Source: JBGSUZ01 sp963677505 | Lineage (GTDB): Bacteria; Bacillota; Clostridia; Peptostreptococcales; Acidaminobacteraceae | Length of the DNA stretch: 64,000 nt | Direction of reading: 5' to 3' | Assembly: GCA_963677505.2 (NCBI GenBank) | Contig: CAXXWB010000044.1 | Location: forward strand, 1 to 64,000 | In this document: piece after piece, positions 15,940-24,768 of the stretch | Position numbering within the stretch: the stretch's first letter is position 1 | Layout of the letters: each line of letters begins with the position of its first letter | Notes under the pieces: generated by a model | The model's database searches: none | What the model was told of the DNA's origin: nothing | The model's input: only the letters and a program-made list of their open reading frames with translations | Translations under genes and position numbers: made by a program

Positions 15940-18678
15940 TTATGCTTTTGAGTCTAAGCCTGCTTTTACTTTTTCTGGCAATGCTGGTACTGAGTAAATT
16001 CTTACACCACAAGCATTGTAGATTGCGTTAAGAATAGCAGGATGTGGTGCTGTGAGTGGACCTTCTCCTACGCCTGACGCACCGTAAGGACCATTTGGTC
16101 TAGGTGTGACATTGTAGATGATTTCCATATCATCTGGCACATCGTAAATGTATGGAAGACCACAATTTACCAGACTGGTATGCTTTTTCAGATCCTCAAA
16201 GTCTTCTGTTAAAGCAAGTCCGATACCCTGTGCAAGACCCCCATATATTTGACCGTCACAGGTTGCTTTATTAGTGATGGTGCCTATGTCTGCAATGGTT
16301 GTAAACTTAACGACTTTCACTTTGCCCGTCTCAAGTTCTACTTCAATTTCAGGCATAAACAATTCATACATATAAGCTGAGAATGGATCTCCTTTGCCTG
16401 TTTCTGGGTCACAATCGGTACACATGGAAGCTGCCCATTTGCCGTTGTATCTTAATGGCATATTTTCAGCAACCATTTCGTCGTAAGTTCTGTACTCACC
16501 ATTTTCAATAGTTCCAGATTTTCTCATGGCGTTGAGCAACATTTCGGATGCCACTTTTATGGCGTTGCCCGTTACCACGTTTTGTCTGCTACCGCCTGAA
16601 GGACCACTGCATGGTGTAAAAGCAGTATCATTCATGATGAGCTTAATATCTTCTGGTCTGAACCCTGCATGTCTAAGGGTCTCATGGGCATGAGTAAGGG
16701 TCCCTAAGTCAGCGCCTTGACCATGGTCTTGCCATGAAGAACCAACCGTTACACCTGCTGGTGTCAATTCAACCCAAGCTTCAGAGCTGTCTGGACCATC
16801 TAAGCCACAACCATAAATACCGAGAGACAAGCCGACCCCTCTCTTCTTGCCAGAAACATTGTACTCAGCACATCTTGCTTTGGCTTCTTGCCACATTGGA
16901 CGCAAGGTGTTGATCATTTCTTCTAAGCAGAATACTTCTGGAATTTGTTGTGTCGGTGTGGTTGAACCTGGTCTGTAGATGTTTTTAAATCTCAATTCTA
17001 ATGGGTCCATGCCTAATTTTTCTGCCAATTCATCCATGGCAATTTCTGATGCAAGGAAGGCCTGTGGCGAACCATAAGCTCTAAAAGCAGAACCCCATGC
17101 ATGGTTTGTACAAACGGTACGACCTTTACCTCTAATATTTGGAATGTCATAACCAGCCCCAGTAAATTGTGCTTGTCTTAAGGTGAGCAAGTCTCCAAAT
17201 TCAGAGTATGGACCGTGGTCAATGGTCCAGTCTGTTTCCATCGCTAAGAGTTTCCCATCTTTGTCAGCTGCTAGTTTACAAGTGACAAATCCAGGCGAAC
17301 GCTTACCTGTATAAGTAATATTTTGGAACATATTAAAGTTAAGAGAAACTGGTTTTCCAGTTGCCATACAAGCCACACCTAAAAGGGCTTCGTTTGTAGG
17401 ACTGAATTTATAACCAAATGTTGCACCTGTTGGGTTAGCCACAATTCTGAGCTTCTCTGGTTCAACACCAAGGCCTGCACAAATCATAGCGTGGTGTAAA
17501 TGAAGGGCAATAGATTTTGAGTGAATGGTCAAACGACCTTCTTCGTCAAAGTAGGCACAACCACAGTCTGGCTCTAACGGTAAGTGCGGTTGACGACTAC
17601 AATAGGTACTTACATCTACGGTTGCAGCTGCGCCATCGAAGTAAGATTTTGTTTCTTCACCTTTCACAATACCCTGTTCAAAGTAAACATTTGGTGTACC
17701 TGGGTGAATTTCTAGCGCATCATCTGCCATTGCAGCAGGGGCACTCATATAAGAAGGTAGCACTTCAAAATCAACTTTGACTGCTTTTGCAGCGGCTTGG
17801 GCGTGTTCTTCTGTGTCCGCGCAAACAATGGCAATGGCATCTCCAAATTGGAATACTTTTTCATCACAAAGGATTGGTCTGTCCCATCCATCCCCTTTGT
17901 TGGTTGGGAAGGTGATTAAGCCCGTAATTCTATTTTTACCTTTAACATCTTTATGAGTAATGACTTTGTATACACCTGTCATTTGCTCTGCTTCGGCAGT
18001 ATCAATCCCTAAAATGTTAGCATGAGAGACATCAGCTTGTACCAAAGCCATTCTAAGGGTTCCCGGAGGCATTTGAAGGGCCACATCTGCACCAAAGTCC
18101 CAAGTTCCTGTGACTTTGCTAACGGCTGATGGTCTATGATAGGTTGTTCCATAAATTTTATTGCCTGTCGGGTTAAAGAGAAGGTCTTCTTTTCTCATTT
18201 CTCCTCTAAGGACTTTAGCCGCTGCCATTACTGCATCTACTAAAGGTTTATAACCTGTACAACGGCAAGCATTTCTGTGTTTTTGGAACCAGTCTCTAAT
18301 TTCATCGCGAGTTGGGTCATTGTTTTCTTCCAACAATACTTTAGCTGAAAGAATAAAGCCTGGACTACAGAATCCGCACTGAGCACAGCCATAAGCCATC
18401 CAAAGCCACTTGAAGAGGGTGAAGATTGTCAGGGGTACCGATACCTTCGATGGTGGTAATTTTAGCATCGTCCCTGAGACTCTCTTCATTTTTACAATAC
18501 AAGAACGTACGACTTTACCATCCATGATGATGGAGCAAGTGCCACATTGACCTTGATTACAGCCAACTTTACAGCCTGTCAACAACAATTGTTCGCGAAG
18601 GACAGATGCCAGTGTTGCATTGGGGTCTACAATCATTGTTCTTGGCAATCCGTTTACAATTAGTACTTTTTTCTCCAT
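15940..18678 (-). CDS. Mop-type molybdenum hydroxylase (aldehyde oxidoreductase/xanthine-dehydrogenase family)
   Basis: The product is 912 residues, close to the 907 of Desulfovibrio Mop. Residues 1-75 are a plant-type 2Fe-2S domain (CKVGCNQGQCGTCSIIMDGK). Residues 95-160 are the second 2Fe-2S domain (YGCAQCGFCSPGFIL, CRCTGYKPLVDA). The rest is the molybdopterin domain (TYSRQPHLPLEPDCG-like segment, GSAFRAYGSPQAFLASE, GPSGGSRQNVVTG) ending in GASGVGEGPLTAPHPAI, which contains the catalytic Glu. There is no FAD domain. Two compensating shifts near 18475 and 18402 scramble about 24 residues of the linker between the Fe-S domains. The +1 frame there reads KITTIEGIGTPDNLHPLQVA, the expected linker. 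The substrate could be an aldehyde, purine or N-heterocycle. AGGAGAG precedes the start. Confidence 0.9.
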   Translation of the reverse strand: MEKKVLIVNGLPRTMIVDPNATLASVLREQLLLTGCKVGCNQGQCGTCSIIMDGKVVRSCIVKMKRVSGTMLKLPPSKVSVPLTIFTLFKWLWMAYGCAQCGFCSPGFILSAKVLLEENNDPTRDEIRDWFQKHRNACRCTGYKPLVDAVMAAAKVLRGEMRKEDLLFNPTGNKIYGTTYHRPSAVSKVTGTWDFGADVALQMPPGTLRMALVQADVSHANILGIDTAEAEQMTGVYKVITHKDVKGKNRITGLITFPTNKGDGWDRPILCDEKVFQFGDAIAIVCADTEEHAQAAAKAVKVDFEVLPSYMSAPAAMADDALEIHPGTPNVYFEQGIVKGEETKSYFDGAAATVDVSTYCSRQPHLPLEPDCGCAYFDEEGRLTIHSKSIALHLHHAMICAGLGVEPEKLRIVANPTGATFGYKFSPTNEALLGVACMATGKPVSLNFNMFQNITYTGKRSPGFVTCKLAADKDGKLLAMETDWTIDHGPYSEFGDLLTLRQAQFTGAGYDIPNIRGKGRTVCTNHAWGSAFRAYGSPQAFLASEIAMDELAEKLGMDPLELRFKNIYRPGSTTPTQQIPEVFCLEEMINTLRPMWQEAKARCAEYNVSGKKRGVGLSLGIYGCGLDGPDSSEAWVELTPAGVTVGSSWQDHGQGADLGTLTHAHETLRHAGFRPEDIKLIMNDTAFTPCSGPSGGSRQNVVTGNAIKVASEMLLNAMRKSGTIENGEYRTYDEMVAENMPLRYNGKWAASMCTDCDPETGKGDPFSAYMYELFMPEIEVELETGKVKVVKFTTIADIGTITNKATCDGQIYGGLAQGIGLALTEDFEDLKKHTSLVNCGLPYIYDVPDDMEIIYNVTPRPNGPYGASGVGEGPLTAPHPAILNAIYNACGVRIYSVPALPEKVKAGLDSKA

Positions 18679-18697
18679 ACTATCTCTCCTTTTTTAA

Positions 18698-19792
18698 TTA
18701 TATTGAATAGCAACTCAGTCTTTGCTTTCCTCCCCTCGGAAGACTTTTGCTATTAAAAGCTAAAATCCTTTTTCCAAATGAACAACTTGGATAGTTACAA
18801 ACTTCACAACCGCCACACAGACCACCATGAGCCAGCTTGACGATGTCCTTGCTTGGTAATTGTCTCCCCCTGCCAATAATCTAGGAAAGACCAAGTCAAA
18901 TATGGTGGTTCTGTGGTACAATCACACATCCGGGAAGTCCCATAACAGGTATGCCGTTAATGTCCGCTAACATAAACATAGCTCCCGGAAGTACAGGCGC
19001 TCCATAGGTAATGAGTCTTCCACCAGCGGCTTTAATCCCTGAAGGCGTTACATCATCAGGATCTACAGACATCCCACCTGTAGAGACAATCATCTCTGCC
19101 CCTTCAGCAATGAGCTCCTGAATGGCACTTGCAATCCTTTCAATATCGTCTGGCACCAAAATCTGTCTTAAGACTTCGCTGCCTCTATCTTCAATTTTTT
19201 GTCTAACCACTGGTCCAAACTTATCTTCAATTCTGCCTTTATAAACTTCATTGCCAGTGGTGACAATGCCAATTTTCTTCTTTTCTAGGGGCAGGACTTC
19301 TACAATTGGGAAGTAGTGCTTCGCCCTAGTCTCTAACAATTTCAGCTTTTTCATTGGATATAACCAAGGGCACTACTCTACAACCTGCCAATGTTTTTGA
19401 CTTTTGAAACCGTTTGATTGGAGTGTAAGGTCGCCACAACAATTTCATCTATACTGTTAATTGCAATAAGTCCCTCTACATTAATTTTTAATAAGCCATT
19501 GAACGCTGCCTTTAACTCTACCTTTCCCTCAGAAGGTTCTGTTAAACTAATACCTTTGCCACATATAGCATTGGCAATTCTGATAGCCGCCTCGTCCTTC
19601 ATGACAATTATTTTCATTAACTTCCCAAATGTACAAATGCTCTTTCCCAATGTTCAGTAACTTGGGGATATCCTCTTCTCTCACCACATGACCCTTTTTA
19701 AAGGCTCTGCCTTTTCTCTCGCCAGGAATAATTTCTGTAATATCATGACATAGGACCATGCCTATTGCATCTTGAACTTCCACTAATTTCAT
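18698..19792 (-). CDS. MoeA/MogA-like molybdopterin-binding protein with Cys-rich tail (about five frame breaks)
   Basis: The merged product is about 365 residues. The N-terminal MKLVEVQDAIGMVLCHDITEIIPGERKGRAFKKGHVVREEDIPKLL is followed by the molybdopterin-binding core (KIGIVTTGNEVYKGRIEDKF, MIVSTGGMSVDPDDVTPSGI, GIPVMGLPGCVMYHRTTIFDLVFPRLLAG). The last 45 residues read KDIVKLAHGGLCGGCEVCNYPSCSFGK, a Cys-rich motif not found in E. coli MoeA. Breaks are near 19608, 19385, 19330, 18920 and 18866. Stop TAA is at 18698, 19 bases before the Mop gene, so the two are co-transcribed. The likely role is molybdenum cofactor synthesis or insertion for Mop, with the Cys cluster possibly holding an Fe-S centre or metal. 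It is the first gene behind the sigma-54 promoter. Confidence 0.8.
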
Positions 19793-19848
19793 TTTGTCCC
19801 CCTCTTTGGAAAACTATTTTTAAATCCCGTGCTTATACCTTATTTATA

Positions 19849-19864
19849 AGCAAGAGTGATGCCA
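19849..19864 (-). promoter_or_regulatory. Sigma-54 (-24/-12) promoter of the molybdenum-hydroxylase operon
   Basis: The minus strand reads TGGCATCACTCTTGCT, which matches TGGCAC-N5-TTGCW with the invariant GG and GC in the right spacing. It lies about 57 bases upstream of the MoeA-like start (19792). The gene directly upstream encodes a sigma-54 activator, which supports the call. Confidence 0.8.
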
Positions 19865-19948
19865 ATAATAAAAAATTGCCAAATTAATTATCAGACTTTT
19901 TCGAAAAACATTGAAATCTTTGATATTTAATGGCTCGCAAGATTTATC

Positions 19949-19959
19949 GGTAACTTACC
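19949..19959. promoter_or_regulatory. Candidate activator site (UAS) upstream of the sigma-54 promoter
   Basis: GGTAACTTACC is an inverted repeat (GGTAA-C-TTACC) about 85 bases upstream of the -24 element, a usual distance for sigma-54 activator binding. It lies between the promoter and the activator's terminator. Only one copy is seen, so this is tentative. Confidence 0.35.
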
Positions 19960-20014
19960 AATTTTATAAATACCCTTTTTTTATATAAAACTTGTCAGCA
20001 ACACATTATCCAAT

Positions 20015-20057
20015 AAAAAAAAGAGAGTGTTACCCTATTGAGAACAGGTAACACTCT
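20015..20057 (-). terminator. Terminator of the sigma-54 activator gene
   Basis: Arms AGAGTGTTACC (20024-20034) and GGTAACACTCT (20047-20057) form a hairpin. On the minus strand it is followed by a run of eight T. It lies 34 bases after the activator stop and insulates the activator from the sigma-54 operon downstream. Confidence 0.8.
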
Positions 20058-20090
20058 TTACACACTAAGTTAACACTTTATATACGACTA

Positions 20091-22094
20091 CTAAAATATT
20101 TCATACTGCTTCATCTTGTTGTAAATGGTTTTTCCTTGAAAAGCCCATCTTCAAAGCAACTTTGCTCACATTCCCCGAATAAAGGTCTAAAAAGTCCAAC
20201 AATTGAGCCTTTTCTATTTCGTGTACCTTTTTTTGATTTTTCTTGCCGACAATCCTGTAAATTTTCCTTTCTCGACACGGTGTTGTCAATCTGAGCACCC
20301 GTGCTTTTTTGAATGCTCAAAGGTAAATGCTGGAGAGAAATAACCCCATGCTCCGCTAAATTAACTGCCCGTTCCACAACATTTTGAAGTTCTCTCACAT
20401 TTCCAGGCCAATTGTATGATTTTAGACACTGGTAGACTTCACTCTCTACAGCATATTGTCGTTCTCTATCACTGCAAAGTTTACTTAAAAAATGTTGGAA
20501 CAAAAGAGGAATGTCCTCCACGCGGCCTTCGAAGAGGAGGAATCATAAAGGTCATTACGTTGAGCCTGTAAAACAAGTCTCTTCTAAAGGTCCCCTTTTC
20601 CACTTCTTCTACCAGATTTTTATTTGTAGCACAAATAAGGCGCACATTGACAGGTATCATTTTATCGCCGCCAATTCTCATCATTTGCTTTTCCTGAATC
20701 ACTCTCAATAAGACTGTTTGATGCTCTAAAGGCATGTCTCCAATTTCATCTAGGAACAAGGTCCCACCAGAGGCCAATTCAAATTTTCCAAGTCGACCGC
20801 CTTTTTTGGCTCCTGTAAAAGCCCCTTCTTCATAACCGAAGAGTTCGCTCCCAATAAGCTCTCTTGGAATGGCCCCGCAATTAAGTGGGATAAAAGGCGC
20901 AGCACTTTGGTTGCTTTTATTGTGAATGGCTTGGGCAAAAATTTCTTTCCCAGTGCCACTTTCCCCTGTTAGAAGCACATTAGAGTTGTTGATGGCACTC
21001 AAGTTTGCTAACCTTATGACTTCTCTGAGTTCAGGACTGTTTCCAATAATATCTCTAAATTGTAAAGATGCCGTATAGCCACCAATACGGTTAACTAATT
21101 TTTGTACCTGTTTTATAGGCTTTAATGTAATAAAGCTACCTGCATACTGATCGTGGGCATCGTAATAGGGTTCAGAAGAAGCCAAGCACTCTGTTTGTCC
21201 ACCTAAGGTCTCAATGATACATTCCACATATGAACATGGTTTGTCATAGCAGAAGCGTCTGTTTCCCATTTGGGTTCTAGAGTGAATAAAATCATTGAAG
21301 TACAAATTTTTATTTTCTAATTTATCTATCGCCAATAACTTTTCTGCCGCAGGATTCATTTCTGAAATCAAGCCATCGGTACCTACAATTAACACGCCAT
21401 CAGAAACCATATTAAAGAAATTGACCATTTTTTTATTGGCTACTGCTAAAAGGTGATTCTTGTTTTGTATGCGAATCTGAGCATTAATCGCCTCCGCCGC
21501 TGCAACCACCATTCCGAGGGTGTGTACGTGGGACGCATGAGAGGGACCCGAAATATCGATAATGCCAATGATTTTTCCATCAATATCAAAAATAGGTGCT
21601 GCAGAGCAGGTTAAACAATGATGCTTTTTACAATAATGCTGAGCTCCAGAAACCTGAATCGCTTGTTTTAAAACAACTGCAGTGCCAATGGCATTGGTGC
21701 CTGCCACACTTTCCTGCCAGCTTGCGCCGAGAAAGAAATTTTCGGTCAAAGGGTTCTTCCAAACGTCATCATCTGCAAACATTTCTAAAATATAGCCATC
21801 TTCATTGGCTAAAACCACAACGAAGCTCGTTCCTTTAACGAATTTATATAAATTCGTCATAAACGGATGGGCTACTTCAATCAATTTCGCTTTACTAGAC
21901 AGAGATGCTTGGAAGGCTTCACTTTCTAAAGATTTATGTCTACAATCATTTAAAGGACTCAATCCTGAAGCCTTGCACCGCTCCCAAGATTCAATAATGG
22001 TTTCAGGTACTTGATGAAGGAAGCGCTCTTCTCCATTTACAAATTGTTCCCAATCCTTTTCTGCCTCATCATCGATGGCATTGCAGTTATACAT
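20091..22094 (-). CDS. Sigma-54-dependent activator, GAF-PAS-AAA-Fis (three frame breaks)
   Basis: The product is about 665 residues. Residues 60-210 are a GAF-like sensor as in AcoR-type regulators (WQESVAGTNAIGTAVVLKQAIQVSGAQHYC, TCSAAPIFDIDGKIIGIIDISG). A PAS domain follows (FFNMVSDGVLIVGTDGLISEMNPAAEKLL). The AAA+ domain has Walker A GESGTGKE, the sigma-54 contact loop GAFTGA, Walker B TLFLDEIGDMP and RRDLFYRLNVM. The C-terminal Fis-type helix-turn-helix reads AQLLDFLDLYSGNVSKVALKMGFSRKTIYNKMKQYEIF. Breaks are near 20522, at the T-run 20228-20234 and at 20129-20133. It is encoded immediately upstream of a sigma-54 promoter and very likely activates the molybdenum-hydroxylase operon. The GAF domain may bind the substrate. 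Confidence 0.9.
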
Positions 22095-22156
22095 GAAAAC
22101 ACCCCACTTATCCTTTGCACAATATCTTCTATCAATGGCTTATGATCAAAGACAAA

Positions 22157-22210
22157 AACTGTGAAATTGATGTTACCTTTTTACCTTATAGTAACATCAA
22201 TTTCACAGTT
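22157..22210 (-). terminator. Strong terminator of the PAS-GGDEF-HD-GYP gene
   Basis: Twenty-base arms (22157-22176 and 22191-22210) are perfectly complementary around a 14-base loop. On the minus strand TTTTTGTCTTT follows. It lies 23 bases after the stop of the c-di-GMP gene and about 60 bases before the activator start. Confidence 0.85.
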
Positions 22211-22232
22211 AGGTAATATTTTTCGTATTAAA

Positions 22233-24570
22233 TCATTCTATAAGATTATACAACAATTCCTCACACGCCTTAACGATACTAGGGTCAAACTGAGTCCCCC
22301 GCATTTTCTCTAAGTTCCTCTACAACCTTTTCTTTTGTCCACACTTCCCTGTAAGGTTTAAAAGAAGTCATGACTTCATAGGCTTCCGCTATGGCGATAA
22401 TTCGTGAGATTAAGGGGATTTCAGCGCCTTTAAGACCGCTAGGATAACCTAATCCATCCCACCTTTCGTGATGAGACAGGGCATATTCGGCAATGGATGC
22501 AAACCCATCCACTGACTTAAGAATATGATAGCTGTTCTTAGGGTGCTTTTTAATCTCTTCAAATTCTGTCTCCGATAAAGGCTCCGCCTTGTTGAGAATA
22601 GCGTTGTCTATGGAAATTTTACCGATGTCGTGCATAATACCAACCAAGGCAATTTGTTGAATATGTTCATAGTCTAAGCCCAGAATCTCACCCATTCTTT
22701 GACCAATATAACTGACACGCTTAGAATGAATTCTTTCGACCTCGCTTTTTTCTGTAATGGTTTTAAGAATCGCTTGGAGAGTCCTGCTTCTCATACTTTG
22801 ACTCTCAGTTAATTTTTTAAGATACATTTCCTCCTCTGCTCTAGCAAAAACATCTGTGCATAATTGATTTTCTTCAGTCTTGGTATCCCATCCTATCGAA
22901 ACTGAGATCACTATTTCTGAATGATTTTCTTCCTCAAATGCTTTGTAAATCCGTTCTATAATTTTTTGAGCTTCTCGATAAGTCGTTCTAGGTAGGAGGA
23001 TAACAAATTCATCGCCCCCTATTCTGGCAACGATATCGTCTGATCGACATTCTTCTTTTAGCACATGAGATACCTCTTTTAACAAGTTATCACCAGCCAT
23101 ATGACCAAAGGCGTCATTGGTGAGTTTTAATCCATTTACATCTACCATAGCAATAGTAAATGGCAAGTTTCTAGGCGTATCCAATCGCCTCAGTTCTTCT
23201 TCGAAAAATCTTCGATTATAAAGACCTGTCAACTGGTCATGGTAACTTAAGAATAGAATTTCCTCTTGTTTTTCTTTCTTATCCGTATAATCTCTAAATA
23301 CAATAACAGCGCCAAGAACATGTCCTTTTTCATCCTTTATAGGAGATGCACTGTCTTCAATAGGATAAATTTCGCCGCTTGCGCTTATGAGCATAAGGTC
23401 TTTATCCATTTCCACCGATGCTTCACTTTCAATAATCTTTGAAATAGGATTTTCAACTTTTTCATGAGTAAAAGCGTCTATCATTCGAAAAACTTCATCA
23501 AAGGGTTTACCCTTTGCCTCATTTATTTTCCAACCCGTCAACCCCTCTGCAACGGCGTTCATAATTTCAATGTTGCCATCTGTATCCGTGGATATGACCC
23601 CATCCCCTAGAGAATGTAATGTGGTTTGGAACAGAGCCTTTTCTTTCTTCAGAGCGATCTCCATCTCTTTTTGTTCTGAAACATCTGAGAAAACTGTCAC
23701 AAATTGACCATGTAAAGGCGAGTAGACACTGATTGAAAAGTGCTTGCCAACAACTTTAGAATAGCTGATAAAAGTTGTTGGAATACCTGTTAACGCAACC
23801 TTCCCATATTTTTCTACCCATAATTTTTCAGACCCAGGCAATACTTCATTAACCGTTCTATTTTTTATATCTGTCAGCTTTAAGCCCGTTATATTTTCAA
23901 AAGCACCGTTGACATCTAAAAATCTATAATCTACAGGTTTGCCCATCTCATCACATATAATCTCATGTAGACCAACGCCCTCCTGCATGTTGTCAAATAA
24001 ACGTTTTAACTTTTCATTTGCTTCCGCAATTTTTCTTTTGCTTCTGTTGTCAAAAATAAATAGCATTAATAACCCAAATATAATCAGCGCCAACAGCGCC
24101 AGAATAATCATTTGACTTTTCTTAGCCTCTTTTTCAGCCAAAACTTTTGGCGTAATATCATGAATAATTGAAAATAATACAGATTTCTCATTCTCTATCG
24201 TAATCGGGTATGAATATACTTCTACATCTTTGATATCACCGTTTTTTAGCTTATGTTTAAAGATAAAATAATTTCTTTTTTCCTTTGAAGCTAAGTCCAT
24301 TTCTGTTTTAATGTCTTCAGGAGAAAGGATATTGATTTGGTCAATATTCATTGACTTGAGTTCCTCTAATGAATAGCCATAAAAACTTTCAGCAGCCTGG
24401 TTTGTATCTAAAATAGTACCCGTATCAGAGTCAATTAGCATCATAATTGAGCCGTGATTTTGAAAGAGGTCGTCCACTTCATAGTGTATACTATTGCCAT
24501 AAGTAAAGCTTCCCATTGAAAGACCTATGATAAGGGTTAAGCTAAAAATCAGTTTTTTCAATGCATTCAC
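22233..24570 (-). CDS. Membrane PAS-GGDEF-HD-GYP protein (c-di-GMP turnover; one frame break)
   Basis: The product is about 778 residues. A signal-anchor (residues 1-25) precedes a first PAS domain (30-145). A transmembrane helix follows (about 152-174, ILALLALIIFGLLMLFIF), then two further PAS domains, and a GGDEF domain with an intact GGDEF motif (RIGGDEFVILLP). The C-terminal HD-GYP domain has IMHDIGKISI, KHPKNSYHIL and HHERWDGLGYPSGLKG. GGDEF makes c-di-GMP and HD-GYP hydrolyses it, so the net activity cannot be told from sequence. The frame breaks in CCCCC at 22296-22300, after which the tail reads TQFDPSIVKACEELLYNLIE. It is a single-gene unit between two terminators. Confidence 0.9.
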
Positions 24571-24683
24571 CTCATTCCCAAGGACAATTTACAAAAACTA
24601 CATTCTTTTTATACCCCTTAATAGATTATCTATAGCAGGTGAATTCCTCGACATTCTTTCGGCATTTACTTTAGTCGCAAAAG

Positions 24684-24716
24684 AAAGTGTGAGCATTCAT
24701 AGAATACTCACACTTT
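24684..24716 (-). terminator. Terminator downstream of the propeller-like gene
   Basis: Arms AAAGTGTGAG (24684-24693) and CTCACACTTT (24707-24716) form a hairpin 50 bases after the propeller-like gene. A modest T-rich stretch (CTTT) follows on the minus strand. Confidence 0.6.
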
Positions 24717-24768
24717 CACATTTGACCTATAACCTAAAATTTACGCCACATTGGATACTGGGGTAAAT

